Origin: Caballeronia sp. BR00000012568055
GTDB lineage: Bacteria > Pseudomonadota > Gammaproteobacteria > Burkholderiales > Burkholderiaceae
NCBI RefSeq assembly: GCF_029439455.1
Contig: NZ_JAQFVG010000358.1
Span: 62,001 to 126,000 of the forward strand
Direction of reading: 5' to 3'
Length of the DNA: 64,000 bases
The position numbers were made by a program, and so were the translations under genes. Shown piece after piece: positions 24,292 to 35,227 of this stretch. The notes under the pieces are model-generated. The model ran no database searches. It saw only the letters and a list, made by a program, of their open reading frames with translations, and was not told the origin of the DNA. Numbering within the stretch: the first letter of the stretch is position 1; every line of letters starts with the position of its first letter.

Positions 24292-25302
24292 ATGAGCACT
24301 TCCGAAAAAGACCGGCCCATTTTCGTCAAGAAGATCGTCAAGGGTGCGAAAGGGCATCACGGCGGCGCGTGGAAGCTCGCGTATGCGGACTTCATGACCG
24401 CGATGATGGCGTTCTTCCTCTTGATGTGGCTGTTGTCATCGACCTCGCCGGTGCAGCGTCGCGGTATCGCCGAATATTTTCAGATGCCGCTCAAGGCCGC
24501 AATGGTCGGTGGCAAGACCGTCGGCATGGACAACAGCATTCTCGAAGGCGGCGGTCGCGATATCTCCAGCACGGAACCCGGCGCCGCACGCAGAACCGAT
24601 GGCAAGACGCAACTCGCGCAACGTTCATCGAACCAGAGGACGGACGACGAGTTGCTCAAGGCGGCGGCCAACGAAATGGAACGCCGCGAGCAAGAGCGTC
24701 TGCACGATCTGCAAATCAAGCTGATGGCCGCGATCGAAGCCAATCCGACCATGCGCCAGTTCAAGCAGCAGATTCGCATCGAGACCACGCAGCAAGGCTT
24801 GCGCATCGAAATTGTCGATACCCAAAAGCGGCCGATGTTCGCGCTCTCCAGCAACAACGTGCAGCCGTATATGCGCGACATTCTGCGCGAGATCGGCAAG
24901 ACGCTGAACGGCGTGCCGAATCACATCGTCGTGCAGGGACATACGGATGCCGTGCAGTACGCGGGCGGCGAGAAGGGCTACAGCAACTGGGAACTGTCGG
25001 CGGATCGCGCGAACGCGTCGCGGCGCGAACTGGTTGCGGGCGGCATGGATGAAGCGAAGGTGCTGCGCGTGCTCGGGCTGGCATCGACACAGAACCTGAA
25101 TCGAAAAGATCCGATGGACCCGGAAAACCGGCGCATCAGCGTGATCGTGCTCAATCGACGCGCGGAAGCGCAGATGGTGCAGGACGACGGCAGCGGCAGC
25201 GCGGGCACGACCATCGACAACGGCAGCGGCGCGGGCGTGCTCGACTCGACGCTGCCGCGCGCGGGGATCGCGCGCACGTCGGCTTCGATGGCTCAGCAAT
25301 AA
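24292..25302 (+). CDS. motB: Flagellar motor stator protein MotB
   Basis: 336 residues. Single N-terminal membrane helix with the proton-binding aspartate: LAYADFMTAMMAFFLLMWLLSS (Asp33). The plug/linker region follows (about 60-150), then a C-terminal OmpA-like peptidoglycan-binding domain with IVVQGHTDAVQY, NWELSADRANASRRELVAGGM and DPENRRISVIVLNR. The tail after about 290 is Gly/Ser rich. It anchors the stator to the cell wall. Confidence 0.95.
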   Translation: MSTSEKDRPIFVKKIVKGAKGHHGGAWKLAYADFMTAMMAFFLLMWLLSSTSPVQRRGIAEYFQMPLKAAMVGGKTVGMDNSILEGGGRDISSTEPGAARRTDGKTQLAQRSSNQRTDDELLKAAANEMERREQERLHDLQIKLMAAIEANPTMRQFKQQIRIETTQQGLRIEIVDTQKRPMFALSSNNVQPYMRDILREIGKTLNGVPNHIVVQGHTDAVQYAGGEKGYSNWELSADRANASRRELVAGGMDEAKVLRVLGLASTQNLNRKDPMDPENRRISVIVLNRRAEAQMVQDDGSGSAGTTIDNGSGAGVLDSTLPRAGIARTSASMAQQ

Positions 25303-25375
25303 ATCGACTCAAGACTTCTGCTAATCGCGCCGTCAACCGAACAAGAACTTGCGCAGCAAGCCACCAAGGCAACAC

Positions 25376-25756
25376 ATGATCAAGAACATCCTGGCAATCG
25401 ACGATTCAGCCGCCATGCGGCAAATCCTCTCGGCCACGCTGACCAGCGCGGGCTACGAAGTGACGGTCGCATCCGACGGCAACGAAGGTCTGGAATGGGC
25501 GCTCGCCGAACGCTTCGATCTCGTGCTGACCGATCAGCATATGCCGAAGAAAAACGGCCTCGATCTGATCGTCGAATTGCGCGCGAATCACGCTTACCGC
25601 GCGACGCCGATTCTGGTGCTGACCACCGAATCCGGCGAGCCGTTCAAGGATGCAGCGCGCGAAGCCGGCGCGACGGGTTGGGTCGAAAAGCCGGTCGATC
25701 CGGATTTGCTGACCGAACTGGTCGCAGCCCTCTCGGAACCTCAAGAGCAGCATTGA
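25376..25756 (+). CDS. cheY: CheY-type response regulator (first copy)
   Basis: 126 residues, a single receiver domain: acidic pair Asp9-Asp10, phospho-acceptor Asp53 (LVLTDQHMPKKNG), switch Thr in LVLTTESGE and Lys in WVEKPVDP. It precedes cheA and differs clearly from the second CheY gene at the end of the operon, so it may serve as a phosphate sink or another output rather than the motor-binding CheY. The ATG at 25376 was chosen because the receiver fold starts immediately and AAGG lies upstream. Confidence 0.92.
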   Translation: MIKNILAIDDSAAMRQILSATLTSAGYEVTVASDGNEGLEWALAERFDLVLTDQHMPKKNGLDLIVELRANHAYRATPILVLTTESGEPFKDAAREAGATGWVEKPVDPDLLTELVAALSEPQEQH

Positions 25757-25782
25757 GCAATTAAAAAGCGGTGATTCTTAGC

Positions 25783-28071
25783 ATGACTCTCGACATTACC
25801 CAGTTTTATCAAACCTTCTTCGACGAGGCCGATGAACTCCTCGCGCAGATGGAGCAATTGCTGCTCGTGCTCGATATCGCGAATCCCGATCCCGAGGATC
25901 TCGCGGCGATCTTCCGCGCGGCACATTCGATCAAGGGCGGCGCGGCCACGTTCGGCTTCACCGCCTTGACCGAAACCACGCACATTCTCGAATCGCTGCT
26001 GGATCGCGCGCGCAATAACGAACTCGTTCTGCGCCGCGACATGATCGATACGTTCCTCGCGACGAAGGACGTGTTGCAGGATCAGCTTGCCGCGTATCGC
26101 GCGAGCGCCGAGCCGGATATGGAAGCGGCGATCGCGATTTGCGCGAAGCTGGAACGCCTGAAGAACGAAGACGCGAAAGCGCCGGTTGCGGAGCCCGTGC
26201 TCCTGCCGGAGATCAACGCGAACGCACCGGCCATGTATGAAGGCGAGAACGCACCGCCGCCGCACGTCATCGCGCAAGCGATGGAAGCGATCGAAGACGA
26301 CGGCAATTGGGACGGCGCGTTCGAACTGAAAGATAGCGCACAAGATGCAGGAAACGCTGCCGATAATAAGGTTAACGAACTAGCAGCAAATGTTGGATCC
26401 CACCTGAAAATTACGCTACGGGGGGTGGGCGCGAAGGACCTGGAGACGCTGACTGAAGAGTTGGGGAATCTGGGCAATATCGTCGGGGAGCAAAAGACCG
26501 ATGCCGAACTCGTGCTGTGGCTCGAGTCGGACGTCGGCGCCGACGACATCGTGGCCGTGTGCTGTTTCGTGATCGACGAAAGTCAAATCACGATCAGCCG
26601 CGGCCAGGCGACGGAGCCAGTCGCACATAAAGAACCGTCGAACACGGCGGCAAAAACAGTGGCTGTTTCAGAAGCACAGGCAGCACCGGCAGTCATGGAA
26701 GCACCCGCAGTACATCACGCGCTGCAAAAACCGGGCGTATCGCAGGCGCAGGAAGGGTCTGCATCCGCATCGGTGAACAAGAACGAGGAACCGGCGAAGG
26801 CGGTCAGTGAACCGGCCGCCTTGCCACCCAAGGCCGCAGCAGCGGACGCAGAAAAGAAAGCCCGCCCGCAAGCCGCCGCATCGGCGGAAGGCAGCTCGAT
26901 TCGCGTGGGCGTGGAAAAGGTCGATCAGCTTATCAATCTGGTCGGCGAACTGGTCATTACTCAGGCGATGCTCGCGGAAACGACGAGCGCATTCGATCCC
27001 GCGCTGCATGATCGTCTGTTCAACGGCATGGCGCAGTTGGAGCGCAACGCGCGCGACCTGCAAGAGGCCGTCATGTCCATCCGCATGATGCCGATGGATT
27101 ACGTATTCAGCCGCTTCCCGCGACTCGTGCGCGATATTGCCGGCAAGCTCGGCAAGGAAGTGGAACTCGTCACCTTCGGTCAGGCGACCGAACTGGACAA
27201 GAGCCTGATCGAACGCATCATCGATCCGTTGACGCACCTGGTGCGCAACTCGCTCGATCACGGTATCGAAACGGTGGAAGCGCGTCGCGCGGCGGGCAAG
27301 CCGACGACTGGTCAGCTCGTGCTGTCGGCGGCGCATCACGGCGGCAATATCGTGATCGAAGTCAGCGACGACGGCGCGGGTCTGCGTCGCGACAAGATTC
27401 TCGCCAAGGCGCAGAAACAAGGTCTCGCCGTCAGCGACTCGATGTCCGATGAAGACGTCTGGCAACTCATCTTCATGCCGGGCTTTTCGACCGCAGAACA
27501 AGTCACCGATATCTCCGGCCGCGGCGTCGGCATGGACGTGGTGAAGCGCAACATCCAGTCGATGGGCGGTCACGTCGAAATCATGTCGCGTCAGGGCGCG
27601 GGCACCACGACCAAGATCGTGCTGCCGCTCACGCTGGCGATCCTCGACGGCATGTCGGTGAAGGTCGGCAACGAGATCTTCATTCTGCCGCTGAACTTCG
27701 TCATGGAGTCGCTGCAACCCGTCGCCGACGATATCTACACGGTCGCCAACGGCGAACGCGTGGTGCGCGTGCGCGGCGAATATCTGCCGCTGGTCGCGCT
27801 GCATCAGGTGTTCGATGTGGACGGCGCACGCACGGAACCGACGCAAGGCATCGTCACGATCCTGCAAACGGAAGGCCGACGCATGGCCATGCTGATCGAC
27901 GAACTCGTTGGCCAGCAGCAAGTGGTCGTGAAGAACCTCGAAACCAATTACCGCAAGGTGCACGGCATTTCCGCCGCGACCATCCTGGGCGACGGCAGTG
28001 TCGCGCTGATCGTCGACGTTGCCGCGCTCAATCGCGAATCGCGTGCCGCGCACGCATCGCAGACTCATTAA
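25783..28071 (+). CDS. cheA: Chemotaxis histidine kinase CheA
   Basis: 762 residues from ATG 25783 (a GTG 12 nt upstream is possible). HPt domain with phosphorylated His48 ([17 protein letters not shown]). A P2-like module lies around 205-270. An Ala/Lys/Pro-rich linker follows (about 280-365), then dimerisation/H-box region [25 protein letters not shown], ATPase N and G boxes ([47 protein letters not shown]) and a CheW-like C-terminal domain. It transfers phosphate to CheY and CheB in response to the receptors. Confidence 0.97.
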   Translation: MTLDITQFYQTFFDEADELLAQMEQLLLVLDIANPDPEDLAAIFRAAHSIKGGAATFGFTALTETTHILESLLDRARNNELVLRRDMIDTFLATKDVLQDQLAAYRASAEPDMEAAIAICAKLERLKNEDAKAPVAEPVLLPEINANAPAMYEGENAPPPHVIAQAMEAIEDDGNWDGAFELKDSAQDAGNAADNKVNELAANVGSHLKITLRGVGAKDLETLTEELGNLGNIVGEQKTDAELVLWLESDVGADDIVAVCCFVIDESQITISRGQATEPVAHKEPSNTAAKTVAVSEAQAAPAVMEAPAVHHALQKPGVSQAQEGSASASVNKNEEPAKAVSEPAALPPKAAAADAEKKARPQAAASAEGSSIRVGVEKVDQLINLVGELVITQAMLAETTSAFDPALHDRLFNGMAQLERNARDLQEAVMSIRMMPMDYVFSRFPRLVRDIAGKLGKEVELVTFGQATELDKSLIERIIDPLTHLVRNSLDHGIETVEARRAAGKPTTGQLVLSAAHHGGNIVIEVSDDGAGLRRDKILAKAQKQGLAVSDSMSDEDVWQLIFMPGFSTAEQVTDISGRGVGMDVVKRNIQSMGGHVEIMSRQGAGTTTKIVLPLTLAILDGMSVKVGNEIFILPLNFVMESLQPVADDIYTVANGERVVRVRGEYLPLVALHQVFDVDGARTEPTQGIVTILQTEGRRMAMLIDELVGQQQVVVKNLETNYRKVHGISAATILGDGSVALIVDVAALNRESRAAHASQTH

Positions 28072-28090
28072 AAGACTGTTGGGGGCTTTT

Positions 28091-28600
28091 GTGGCTGATA
28101 TTCAATCGATCCATCCCGCTTCGCGTCACGACGCGCAGCACGGCGAAGCCGCCGGTCAGGAATTTCTCGTCTTCACGCTCGGCGCGGAAGAGTACGGCAT
28201 CGACATTCTGAAGGTGCAGGAAATTCGCGGTTACGACAGCGTGACGCGGATTGCGAATGCGCCGGGTTTCATCAAAGGCGTGATCAATCTGCGCGGCATT
28301 ATCGTGCCGATCGTGGATATGCGCATCAAGTTCAATCTGGGTCGCGTGGAGTATGACAACCAGACGGTCGTCATCATTCTGAACGTGGCGCATCGCGTGG
28401 TCGGCATGGTGGTGGACGGCGTGTCCGACGTGCTCACGCTCTCGCCCGAACAAGTGATGCCCGCGCCGGAATTCGGCCAGACGCTCAACACGGAATATCT
28501 CACCGGACTCGGCACGGTCGATGGCCGCATGCTGATTCTGATGGACATCGAGAAGCTCATGACGAGCCGCGAGATGGAACTGATCGACACTGTCGCTTAA
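28091..28600 (+). CDS. cheW: Chemotaxis coupling protein CheW
   Basis: 169 residues from a GTG start at 28091 ([19 protein letters not shown]...). It is preferred because GGGGG lies 5 nt upstream and the family begins here; upstream in-frame codons would overlap the end of cheA. The SH3-like CheW fold shows [56 protein letters not shown]. It links receptors to CheA. Confidence 0.95.
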   Translation: MADIQSIHPASRHDAQHGEAAGQEFLVFTLGAEEYGIDILKVQEIRGYDSVTRIANAPGFIKGVINLRGIIVPIVDMRIKFNLGRVEYDNQTVVIILNVAHRVVGMVVDGVSDVLTLSPEQVMPAPEFGQTLNTEYLTGLGTVDGRMLILMDIEKLMTSREMELIDTVA

Positions 28601-28618
28601 GCCAACAAGAAGATAGCC

Positions 28619-30394
28619 ATGCTAAAGAAGTTGTCGATTCGCACGACGCTCACGCTCGTCGGTTTGTTGTTCGTCGCCAGCGCCGCCGTGATCGGCGGGT
28701 TGTCGGTAGTCGGTCTGAATTCGGCCAGCACGTCGATTTCCACGCTCGCGCAACAGGATATGGTCGCGGCGCGCGCGCTGTCGGAAGCGTCGTCGTATTT
28801 GCTGCGTTCGCGCGTGACGCTGGATCGCGTGCGCTCGCTGATCGAAGCGGGCAACACGGCCGAGTCGCAGAAAGCGATGGAGCGCGGCCAGTATCTGCTC
28901 GACAAGAGCAACGAGAACTGGAAGCTTTATCTCGACACGGTTCAATCGACCTTGCCGCGCGCGACGATGGACGAACTCATTTCGCAGCACGACACGCTGT
29001 TGAAGAGCGGCGTCGAACCCGAGTTCACCGCGATCCGCGCCAACGATATGGCCGCGTATCACGCCATCGCCGACACGAAGATCAGCCCGATGTTCGTATC
29101 GTTCGATAACGCAGTGGTTGCCGCCGTTCAGGCGCAGCAAAAGCACGCGGAAGATTTGCGCGCGAACACGGCATCGAATATTTCGACGTTGAATGTGACG
29201 ATCGGCGTGTTGCTGGTGTTGTCGGTGCTGATTCTGATTGGTACGCGCTTCGCGCTGCGCAGTCTGATCGTGCAGCCGATCGAAGACGCGGTGGAGCACT
29301 TCGAGCGCATTTCGCGCGGCGATCTCACGCAGTCGGCGCACACGGAGAGCACGAACGAAATCGGTCGCTTGTTCGCGGGTATCGAACGCATGCGCACCAA
29401 TCTCACGTCGATGGTCGGCTCGGTGCATCGCGGCGCGGAATCGATCGATGTCGGCGCGCGGGAAATTGCCAGCGGCAACACGGATTTGTCGCAGCGTACG
29501 GAGGAGCAGGCTGCATCGCTGCAAGAGACGGCTTCGAGCATGGAGCAACTCACGAGCACCGTGAAGCAGAACGCCGACAACGCACGTCAGGCGAGCCAGC
29601 TTGCGGTGAACGCATCGGATATCGCGTCGCGTGGCGGTGAAGTCGTCGAGCAAGTCGTCGATACGATGAACGCGATTGCATCGAGTTCGAGCAAGGTGGT
29701 GGACATCATCGGCGTGATCGAAGGCATCGCGTTTCAGACCAATATTCTTGCGTTGAACGCGGCGGTTGAAGCGGCACGCGCCGGTGAAGAAGGACGCGGA
29801 TTCGCGGTCGTTGCAGGCGAAGTGCGATCGCTGGCGCAGCGTAGCGCGGCGGCGGCGAAGGAAATCAAATCGCTGATCGGCGATTCGGCCGAGAAGGTGC
29901 AGAACGGCTCGGAACTCGTCGCGCAGGCTGGCGAAACGATGGGCGAGATCGTGCAGGCCGTGCGTCGTGTGACGGACATCATGGGCGAGATCAGCGCGGC
30001 ATCGGAAGAACAATCCGATGGCATCGCGCAGGTCAATCTCGCCGTCACGCAGATGGACAGCGTCACGCAACAGAACGCGGCCCTGGTGGAAGAAGCGGCG
30101 GCGGCTGCTGCATCGCTCGAAGAACAGACGCGTCAGTTGAAGGGCGTGGTCGGTCAATGGCGCGTGGAAATGGCGAGCGTATCTGTAGCTAAAGCAACGC
30201 CCGCAGCGCTCGCAGCACGCGTCGAACCGAAGGTTGCAGCGGCGAAAAAACCTGCTGTCGCGATCTCGAAAGTTTCACACGAGCCCGCCGTTATCAAGGA
30301 AGCAGCAGTGAAAAAGCCGGTGGCGCAAACCCCGGCACCCGCACCGCGCGCAACCAAAACCACCGTCGATGCCGGCGACTGGGAAACCTTCTAA
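28619..30394 (+). CDS. Methyl-accepting chemotaxis protein with C-terminal WETF tether
   Basis: 591 residues. TM1 about 7-30, periplasmic four-helix (TarH-like) sensor about 31-188, TM2 about 189-210, HAMP ([25 protein letters not shown]), methylation helices and the strictly conserved hairpin tip [49 protein letters not shown]. After about 525 a flexible Ala/Lys/Pro tail ends in DAGDWETF, the pentapeptide type that recruits CheR and CheB. It is Tsr/Tar-like; the ligand is unknown. It lies between cheW and cheR. Confidence 0.95.
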   Translation: MLKKLSIRTTLTLVGLLFVASAAVIGGLSVVGLNSASTSISTLAQQDMVAARALSEASSYLLRSRVTLDRVRSLIEAGNTAESQKAMERGQYLLDKSNENWKLYLDTVQSTLPRATMDELISQHDTLLKSGVEPEFTAIRANDMAAYHAIADTKISPMFVSFDNAVVAAVQAQQKHAEDLRANTASNISTLNVTIGVLLVLSVLILIGTRFALRSLIVQPIEDAVEHFERISRGDLTQSAHTESTNEIGRLFAGIERMRTNLTSMVGSVHRGAESIDVGAREIASGNTDLSQRTEEQAASLQETASSMEQLTSTVKQNADNARQASQLAVNASDIASRGGEVVEQVVDTMNAIASSSSKVVDIIGVIEGIAFQTNILALNAAVEAARAGEEGRGFAVVAGEVRSLAQRSAAAAKEIKSLIGDSAEKVQNGSELVAQAGETMGEIVQAVRRVTDIMGEISAASEEQSDGIAQVNLAVTQMDSVTQQNAALVEEAAAAAASLEEQTRQLKGVVGQWRVEMASVSVAKATPAALAARVEPKVAAAKKPAVAISKVSHEPAVIKEAAVKKPVAQTPAPAPRATKTTVDAGDWETF

Positions 30395-30536
30395 GTAAAA
30401 GCGTTCGGACCGATACGACCATGCAAGCCGCACTCGCAACATACAAGCAGCACGCGCAGGCATGGTCGATCGTCGCCGATCAATCGAAACCGACCACGCG
30501 GCGCGCGATCAACACGCCAGGAAATCACAAAGCATC

Positions 30537-31466
30537 ATGACGGCCACGCGCAACGCACGCCTCGACACCGCGCCCGCAACTTCAGCGCGCGGCACGGAAG
30601 TCGAACGCGATTTCGAATTCACATCGGCGGATTTCGCCCGCATTCGCGAGCTGATTCATCGCCGCGCGGGCATCTCGCTGTCCGATCACAAGCGCGACAT
30701 GGCGTACAGCCGTCTCGCACGCCGTCTGCGCGCCTGTGGTCTCGACACGTTCCGCCAGTATCTCGATCGTCTCGAATCGAACGATGACAACGCCGAGTGG
30801 GAAGCCTTCACGAACGCGCTGACGACCAACCTCACGGCCTTCTTCCGCGAGTCGCATCACTTTCCGATTCTCGCGGATTTCGCCAAACGCCGTCAGCAGC
30901 CGATGAGCGTGTGGTGTTCGGCGGCATCGACGGGTGAAGAGCCGTATTCGATCGCGATGACGCTGATCGAAGCGCTCGGCGATCACGCCGCGCGTCAGTG
31001 CACGGTATTCGCCAGCGATATCGACAGTCAGGTGTTGGCGAAAGCCGAAGCAGGCGTCTACTCGCTCGATCAGGTCAAGACGCTTTCGGTGGATCGGCTG
31101 AAGCGCTTCTTCCTCAAAGGCACCGGCTCGCACGCGGGCCTGGTGAAAGTGCGCCCCGAACTGCGCGCGATGGTGAACTTCGGCCGCGTGAATCTGACCG
31201 ATGCGCGTTACGACATCAAAGGTCCGTTCGACGCCATTTTCTGCCGCAACGTGATGATCTACTTCGACAAGCCGACGCAAGGTCAAGTGCTGTCGCGCTT
31301 CGAACCGCTGATGAAGCCGGGCGCGCTGCTGTTCGCCGGTCATTCGGAGAACTTCACGTATGTGACGCAGGCGTTCAGATTGCGCGGCCAGACCGTGTAT
31401 GAACTGACACGCGATTCGAAGAGCACGACCACGGCCAGGCGTGCGCTCGCAGGAGAAGTCGCATGA
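30537..31466 (+). CDS. cheR: Chemotaxis protein methyltransferase CheR
   Basis: 309 residues from ATG 30537. N-terminal helical domain ([41 protein letters not shown]), [15 protein letters not shown]-binding [57 protein letters not shown] and FAGHSENF. It methylates receptor glutamates with S-adenosylmethionine. Its stop overlaps the cheD start (ATGA at 31463-31466). Confidence 0.96.
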   Translation: MTATRNARLDTAPATSARGTEVERDFEFTSADFARIRELIHRRAGISLSDHKRDMAYSRLARRLRACGLDTFRQYLDRLESNDDNAEWEAFTNALTTNLTAFFRESHHFPILADFAKRRQQPMSVWCSAASTGEEPYSIAMTLIEALGDHAARQCTVFASDIDSQVLAKAEAGVYSLDQVKTLSVDRLKRFFLKGTGSHAGLVKVRPELRAMVNFGRVNLTDARYDIKGPFDAIFCRNVMIYFDKPTQGQVLSRFEPLMKPGALLFAGHSENFTYVTQAFRLRGQTVYELTRDSKSTTTARRALAGEVA

Positions 31467-32185
31467 GCGCGCTGCCGATCGCATCGAACCTGTATTTCGA
31501 TAATCACTTCAAGAAGCCGGGCGTAAAGCTGTTGCCCAACGAGTTCTACATGACGAGCGAAGACATGGTGCTCGTGACCGTGCTCGGCTCGTGCGTGGCG
31601 GCGTGCATCAACGACCGCACCGCGGGCATCGGCGGAATGAATCATTTCATGTTGCCCGATGACGGCGCCGACGCGTCGCACGCTACTTCGGATTCCATGC
31701 GCTACGGCTCGTACGCGATGGAAGTGCTGATCAACGAACTCATCAAGCGCGGCGGACGCCGTGAGCGTTTCGAAGCCAAGGTGTTCGGCGGCGGCGCGGT
31801 GTTGGCGGGCATGACGACCATCAATATCGGCGATCGCAATTCGGAATTTGTGCGGCGCTATCTGGCGCTGGAAAAGATTCGCATCGTCGCCGAGGACTTG
31901 CAGGGCATGCATCCGCGCAAGGTCGCTTTCATGCCGCGTTCCGGTCAGGTGATGGTCAAGAAGTTGATGACGCAGCAAGACCCGGTCGTGATCGAGCGTG
32001 AAGCCGCGCTCGTGCAGCGTACGCCGGAACAGCGCGCAGAGAGGCTCGCGAAAGCGCGGGCGCGCGTCGAATTGTTTTCCAACAACGCAACCGCGAAGCC
32101 GCGTGCGGAACTCTTCACTGCGCAGCCTAAGCCGCGCGTCGAAATGTTCAAGCCGCGCGGCATAAGAACCGCGGAGGAAGCATGA
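31463..32185 (+). CDS. cheD: Chemoreceptor glutamine deamidase CheD
   Basis: 240 residues. Catalytic Cys44 in [13 protein letters not shown] and His61 in [12 protein letters not shown]. The later [37 protein letters not shown] matches CheD. It deamidates receptor Gln to Glu. The C-terminus is extended past the core (about 180 onward) with three copies of a short motif, ARVELF, PRAELF and PRVEMF. The gene is coupled by 4-nt overlaps to cheR and cheB. Confidence 0.95.
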   Translation: MSALPIASNLYFDNHFKKPGVKLLPNEFYMTSEDMVLVTVLGSCVAACINDRTAGIGGMNHFMLPDDGADASHATSDSMRYGSYAMEVLINELIKRGGRRERFEAKVFGGGAVLAGMTTINIGDRNSEFVRRYLALEKIRIVAEDLQGMHPRKVAFMPRSGQVMVKKLMTQQDPVVIEREAALVQRTPEQRAERLAKARARVELFSNNATAKPRAELFTAQPKPRVEMFKPRGIRTAEEA

Positions 32186-33279
32186 GCACAGGAAACAAAA
32201 TCAAGGTGCTGTGCGTCGATGATTCGGCGCTGGTGCGCAGCCTGATGACCGAGATCATCAACTCGCAGCCCGATATGCACGTGTGCGCCACCGCGCCCGA
32301 TCCGCTCGTTGCGCGTGAACTCATCAAGCTGCATAACCCGGATGTGCTGACGCTCGATGTCGAAATGCCGCGTATGGACGGCCTCGACTTCCTCGAAAAG
32401 CTGATGCGCCTCCGGCCGATGCCGGTGGTGATGGTGTCGTCGCTGACGGAGCGCGGCAATGAAATCACGTTGCGCGCGCTGGAACTCGGCGCGGTCGATT
32501 TCGTGACCAAGCCGAAAGTCGGCATCCGCGACGGCATGCTCGATTACGCATCGCTGCTGGCGGACAAAGTGCGCGCGGCATCGCGGGCGCGCGTGAAGCA
32601 GAGCACGCATGCGGCGAGCGCATCGGCACACGCCGCGCAGGACGTGCACAAGCCGACGCCGCATCTGAACAACCCGTTGCTATCGACGGAAAAGCTGGTG
32701 ATCGTCGGGGCATCGACGGGTGGCACGGAAGCGATCCGCGAAGTGCTCACGCCGCTGCCGCCCGATGCGCCCGCTGTCTTGATCGCGCAGCACATGCCGC
32801 CGGGATTCACGAAATCGTTCGCGCAGCGCCTGAACGGGCTGTGCCGCATCACGGTGAAGGAAGCGGAGCACGGCGAGCGCGTCTTGCCGGGTCATGCGTA
32901 TATCGCGCCTGGGCATTCGCATTTGCTGCTGGCGCGCAGCGGGGCGAACTACGTCGCGCATCTGTCGGATGCCGCGCCGGTGAACCGGCATCGGCCATCA
33001 GTCGATGTGCTGTTCCGCTCGGCCGCCACACATGCGGGCAAGAACGCGATCGGCGTGATTCTCACCGGCATGGGCCGCGACGGCGCGGCTGGCTTGCTGG
33101 AAATGCAGAACGCGGGCGCATACACGTTCGCGCAGGACGAAGCGAGTTGCGTGGTGTTCGGCATGCCGCGCGAAGCAATTGCAATGGGGGGCGCGAGCGA
33201 AATCGCGCCGCTGTCGGAAATGAGCCGTCGCGTGATGACGCGGCTGGCATCGATGGGCGAACGCGTTCAGCGCGTCTGA
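32182..33279 (+). CDS. cheB: Protein-glutamate methylesterase CheB
   Basis: 365 residues. Receiver domain ([14 protein letters not shown]; phospho-Asp in [15 protein letters not shown]), Ala/His linker (about 135-165), then the methylesterase domain with catalytic Ser in [12 protein letters not shown], His in [14 protein letters not shown] and Asp in [13 protein letters not shown]. It removes receptor methyl groups when phosphorylated by CheA. Its ATGA overlaps cheD. Confidence 0.97.
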   Translation: MSTGNKIKVLCVDDSALVRSLMTEIINSQPDMHVCATAPDPLVARELIKLHNPDVLTLDVEMPRMDGLDFLEKLMRLRPMPVVMVSSLTERGNEITLRALELGAVDFVTKPKVGIRDGMLDYASLLADKVRAASRARVKQSTHAASASAHAAQDVHKPTPHLNNPLLSTEKLVIVGASTGGTEAIREVLTPLPPDAPAVLIAQHMPPGFTKSFAQRLNGLCRITVKEAEHGERVLPGHAYIAPGHSHLLLARSGANYVAHLSDAAPVNRHRPSVDVLFRSAATHAGKNAIGVILTGMGRDGAAGLLEMQNAGAYTFAQDEASCVVFGMPREAIAMGGASEIAPLSEMSRRVMTRLASMGERVQRV

Positions 33280-33332
33280 AATCTTTAAGTTACGCGGCAT
33301 CGCCGCATTGAATGGAACACACGGGAGCAGCA

Positions 33333-33728
33333 ATGGACAAGAACATGAAAATCCTCATCGTCGATGACTTCCCGACGATGCGCCGTATCGTGCGCAACCT
33401 GCTCAAGGAGCTGGGTTACACGAACGTCGACGAAGCGGAAGACGGCGCAGCGGGTCTTGCGCGCCTGCGCGGCGGCGGCTTCGATTTCGTGATCTCCGAC
33501 TGGAACATGCCGAACCTCGACGGTCTCGCGATGCTCCAGCAAATCCGCGCCGACGCGACCATGTCGCATCTGCCGGTGCTGATGGTGACGGCGGAATCGA
33601 AGAAGGAAAACATCATCGCGGCGGCGCAGGCCGGCGCGAACGGTTATGTCGTGAAGCCATTCACGGCTGCGACGCTCGACGAGAAGGTCACCAAGATTCT
33701 CGAGAAGATGGCTAAAGCGGGGAGCTGA
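33333..33728 (+). CDS. cheY: Chemotaxis response regulator CheY (motor type, second copy)
   Basis: 131 residues. [38 protein letters not shown] is the classical CheY N-terminus. The phospho-acceptor is Asp56 ([13 protein letters not shown]), with [12 protein letters not shown] and [11 protein letters not shown]. Phospho-CheY binds FliM and reverses the motor. GGGAGCAGCA precedes the ATG at 33333. cheZ follows 2 nt after the stop. Confidence 0.97.
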   Translation: MDKNMKILIVDDFPTMRRIVRNLLKELGYTNVDEAEDGAAGLARLRGGGFDFVISDWNMPNLDGLAMLQQIRADATMSHLPVLMVTAESKKENIIAAAQAGANGYVVKPFTAATLDEKVTKILEKMAKAGS

Positions 33729-33730
33729 TC

Positions 33731-34432
33731 TTGAACGATCTGACCTCCGAACTGGCCGCCGCCGTCGCCGATATGGAAGGCGATCAATCGAGCGATCGCA
33801 TTCTCGCGCGCATCGGGCAACTCACGCGCACGCTGCGTGATTCGATGCGCGAACTCGGCCTCGACAAGCAACTGGAAGCGGCCGCGCAAGCCGTCCCCGA
33901 CGCGCGCGATCGCCTGAAGTACGTCGCGACGATGACCGAGCAGGCCGCCGAACGCGCGCTCAACGCGATCGAAAAAGCCCAGCCGCTTCAGGAAGCGATG
34001 CAGCGTGAAGCGCAGTCGCTGGAAGCGCGCTGGTCGCAATGGTATGGCGAGCCGCTGCCGCAGGGCGAAGCGGGCCAACTGCTGGCCGAGACGCGCACGT
34101 TTTTGCAGAGCGTGCCGGAACGCACGCAAGCGACGCACGCGCAACTGATGGAAATCATGCTTGCGCAGGATTTTCAGGATCTCACCGGTCAAGTCATCAA
34201 AAAGATCACCGACGTGGTGTATCTCATCGAACAGCAGTTGCTGGGCGTGCTGCTGGAGAACATCGCGCCGGAGCGGCGGGAGCAGTTCGCGGCATCGGCG
34301 GCGGCGCTGATGTCGGCGAGCGGCAGCCCGGAAAGCCTGCTGAACGGTCCGCAGATCAATCCGGAAGGCAAGAGCGACGTGGTGCAGGATCAGTCGCAAG
34401 TGGACGATCTGCTGGCGAGCCTCGGCTTCTGA
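33731..34432 (+). CDS. cheZ: CheY-P phosphatase CheZ
   Basis: 233 residues from a TTG start (33731), supported by GGAG 9 nt upstream and by the family N-terminus. Long helices carry the catalytic region LAQDFQDLTGQVIKKITDVV (Asp-Gln pair), and the C-terminal CheY-binding peptide is QVDDLLASLGF. It dephosphorylates CheY-P. Last gene of the operon. Confidence 0.95.
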   Translation: MNDLTSELAAAVADMEGDQSSDRILARIGQLTRTLRDSMRELGLDKQLEAAAQAVPDARDRLKYVATMTEQAAERALNAIEKAQPLQEAMQREAQSLEARWSQWYGEPLPQGEAGQLLAETRTFLQSVPERTQATHAQLMEIMLAQDFQDLTGQVIKKITDVVYLIEQQLLGVLLENIAPERREQFAASAAALMSASGSPESLLNGPQINPEGKSDVVQDQSQVDDLLASLGF

Positions 34433-34484
34433 CGGCGCGTGCCGTTTTAGGCGCTTGCAGGCTGCGACGACCCGCAAATCAAGC

Positions 34485-34521
34485 AACGCGATGTGCATGC
34501 AAATGCGCATCGCGTTTTTTG
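34485..34521 (+). terminator. Terminator of the mot-che operon
   Basis: Long hairpin: ACGCGATG (34486-34493) pairs with CATCGCGT (34508-34515). The stem continues inward (GCAT/ATGC) to a GCAA tetraloop, and a six-T run follows. It lies about 50 bp past the cheZ stop. Confidence 0.9.
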
Positions 34522-34684
34522 TGGAAATTTGCGAACGTTAGGACTATTCCGCTTGGCTGGCATACTAGTGCATTCGCATGGAGAAATAATGCGAACCAAG
34601 CGGTGACAGATCTGTCAGTTGAACGTCAGAATTCGGATGCACAGTTTTTAACGCATTCGGTTAAAAACCGATCGGAGAGGCCCA

Positions 34685-35209
34685 GTGAAGGCAATGAAGC
34701 AGCCCCGTAACGGGCATCGGATTAAAGCGTTGGCGATGCTCGCCAGCGCGATCGGCGCGTGCGTGGCGATGCCCGCGTTCGCCGTCCTCGGCGGTGCGCC
34801 TTCCAGCGCGCCCGAAGGCGCAGTGGCGACAAGCAAGGCTGTCGTGCGCGCGGCGGCGGCGTCTGGGGCATCGACGACGGCCACGAAGGCCGCGAATTAC
34901 TCGGTCAACACGACCACGTACGCCAGCGGCACCACCGTCAACGAATACACGGGCAGCGACGGCACGGTCTTCGGCATCGCCTGGAAAGGGCCGCGCGTGC
35001 CCGATCTCGCCACCTTGCTCGGAACCTATTTCCCGCAGTATCAGCAGGGCCTGAAGGCGCAGCGCGTCGCGCGCGGCGGGCGCGGGCCGGTGAGCGTGCA
35101 GGACTCGGGCCTCGTGGTCCAGTCGAGCGGCCATATGGGCTCGTTCGCGGGCAATGCGTACCTGCCTCAAGCGTTGCCGGCGGGCGTTTCCGCCAGCGAC
35201 ATTCAGTAA
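34685..35209 (+). CDS. DUF2844-family exported protein
   Basis: 174 residues from a GTG start (GGAGAGG 4 nt upstream; an ATG at 34694 is possible). Signal peptide with cleavage near MPAFA-VLGG, then a small domain including ANYSVNTTTYASGTTVNEYTGSDGTVFGIAWKGPRVPDLATLLGTYFPQYQQGL, which I associate with DUF2844. Function unknown. In Burkholderia it is regularly paired with a DUF3443 gene, as here (18-bp gap), suggesting one functional unit. Confidence 0.8.
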   Translation: MKAMKQPRNGHRIKALAMLASAIGACVAMPAFAVLGGAPSSAPEGAVATSKAVVRAAAASGASTTATKAANYSVNTTTYASGTTVNEYTGSDGTVFGIAWKGPRVPDLATLLGTYFPQYQQGLKAQRVARGGRGPVSVQDSGLVVQSSGHMGSFAGNAYLPQALPAGVSASDIQ

Positions 35210-35227
35210 GCGACCGGAGAATCCTGC

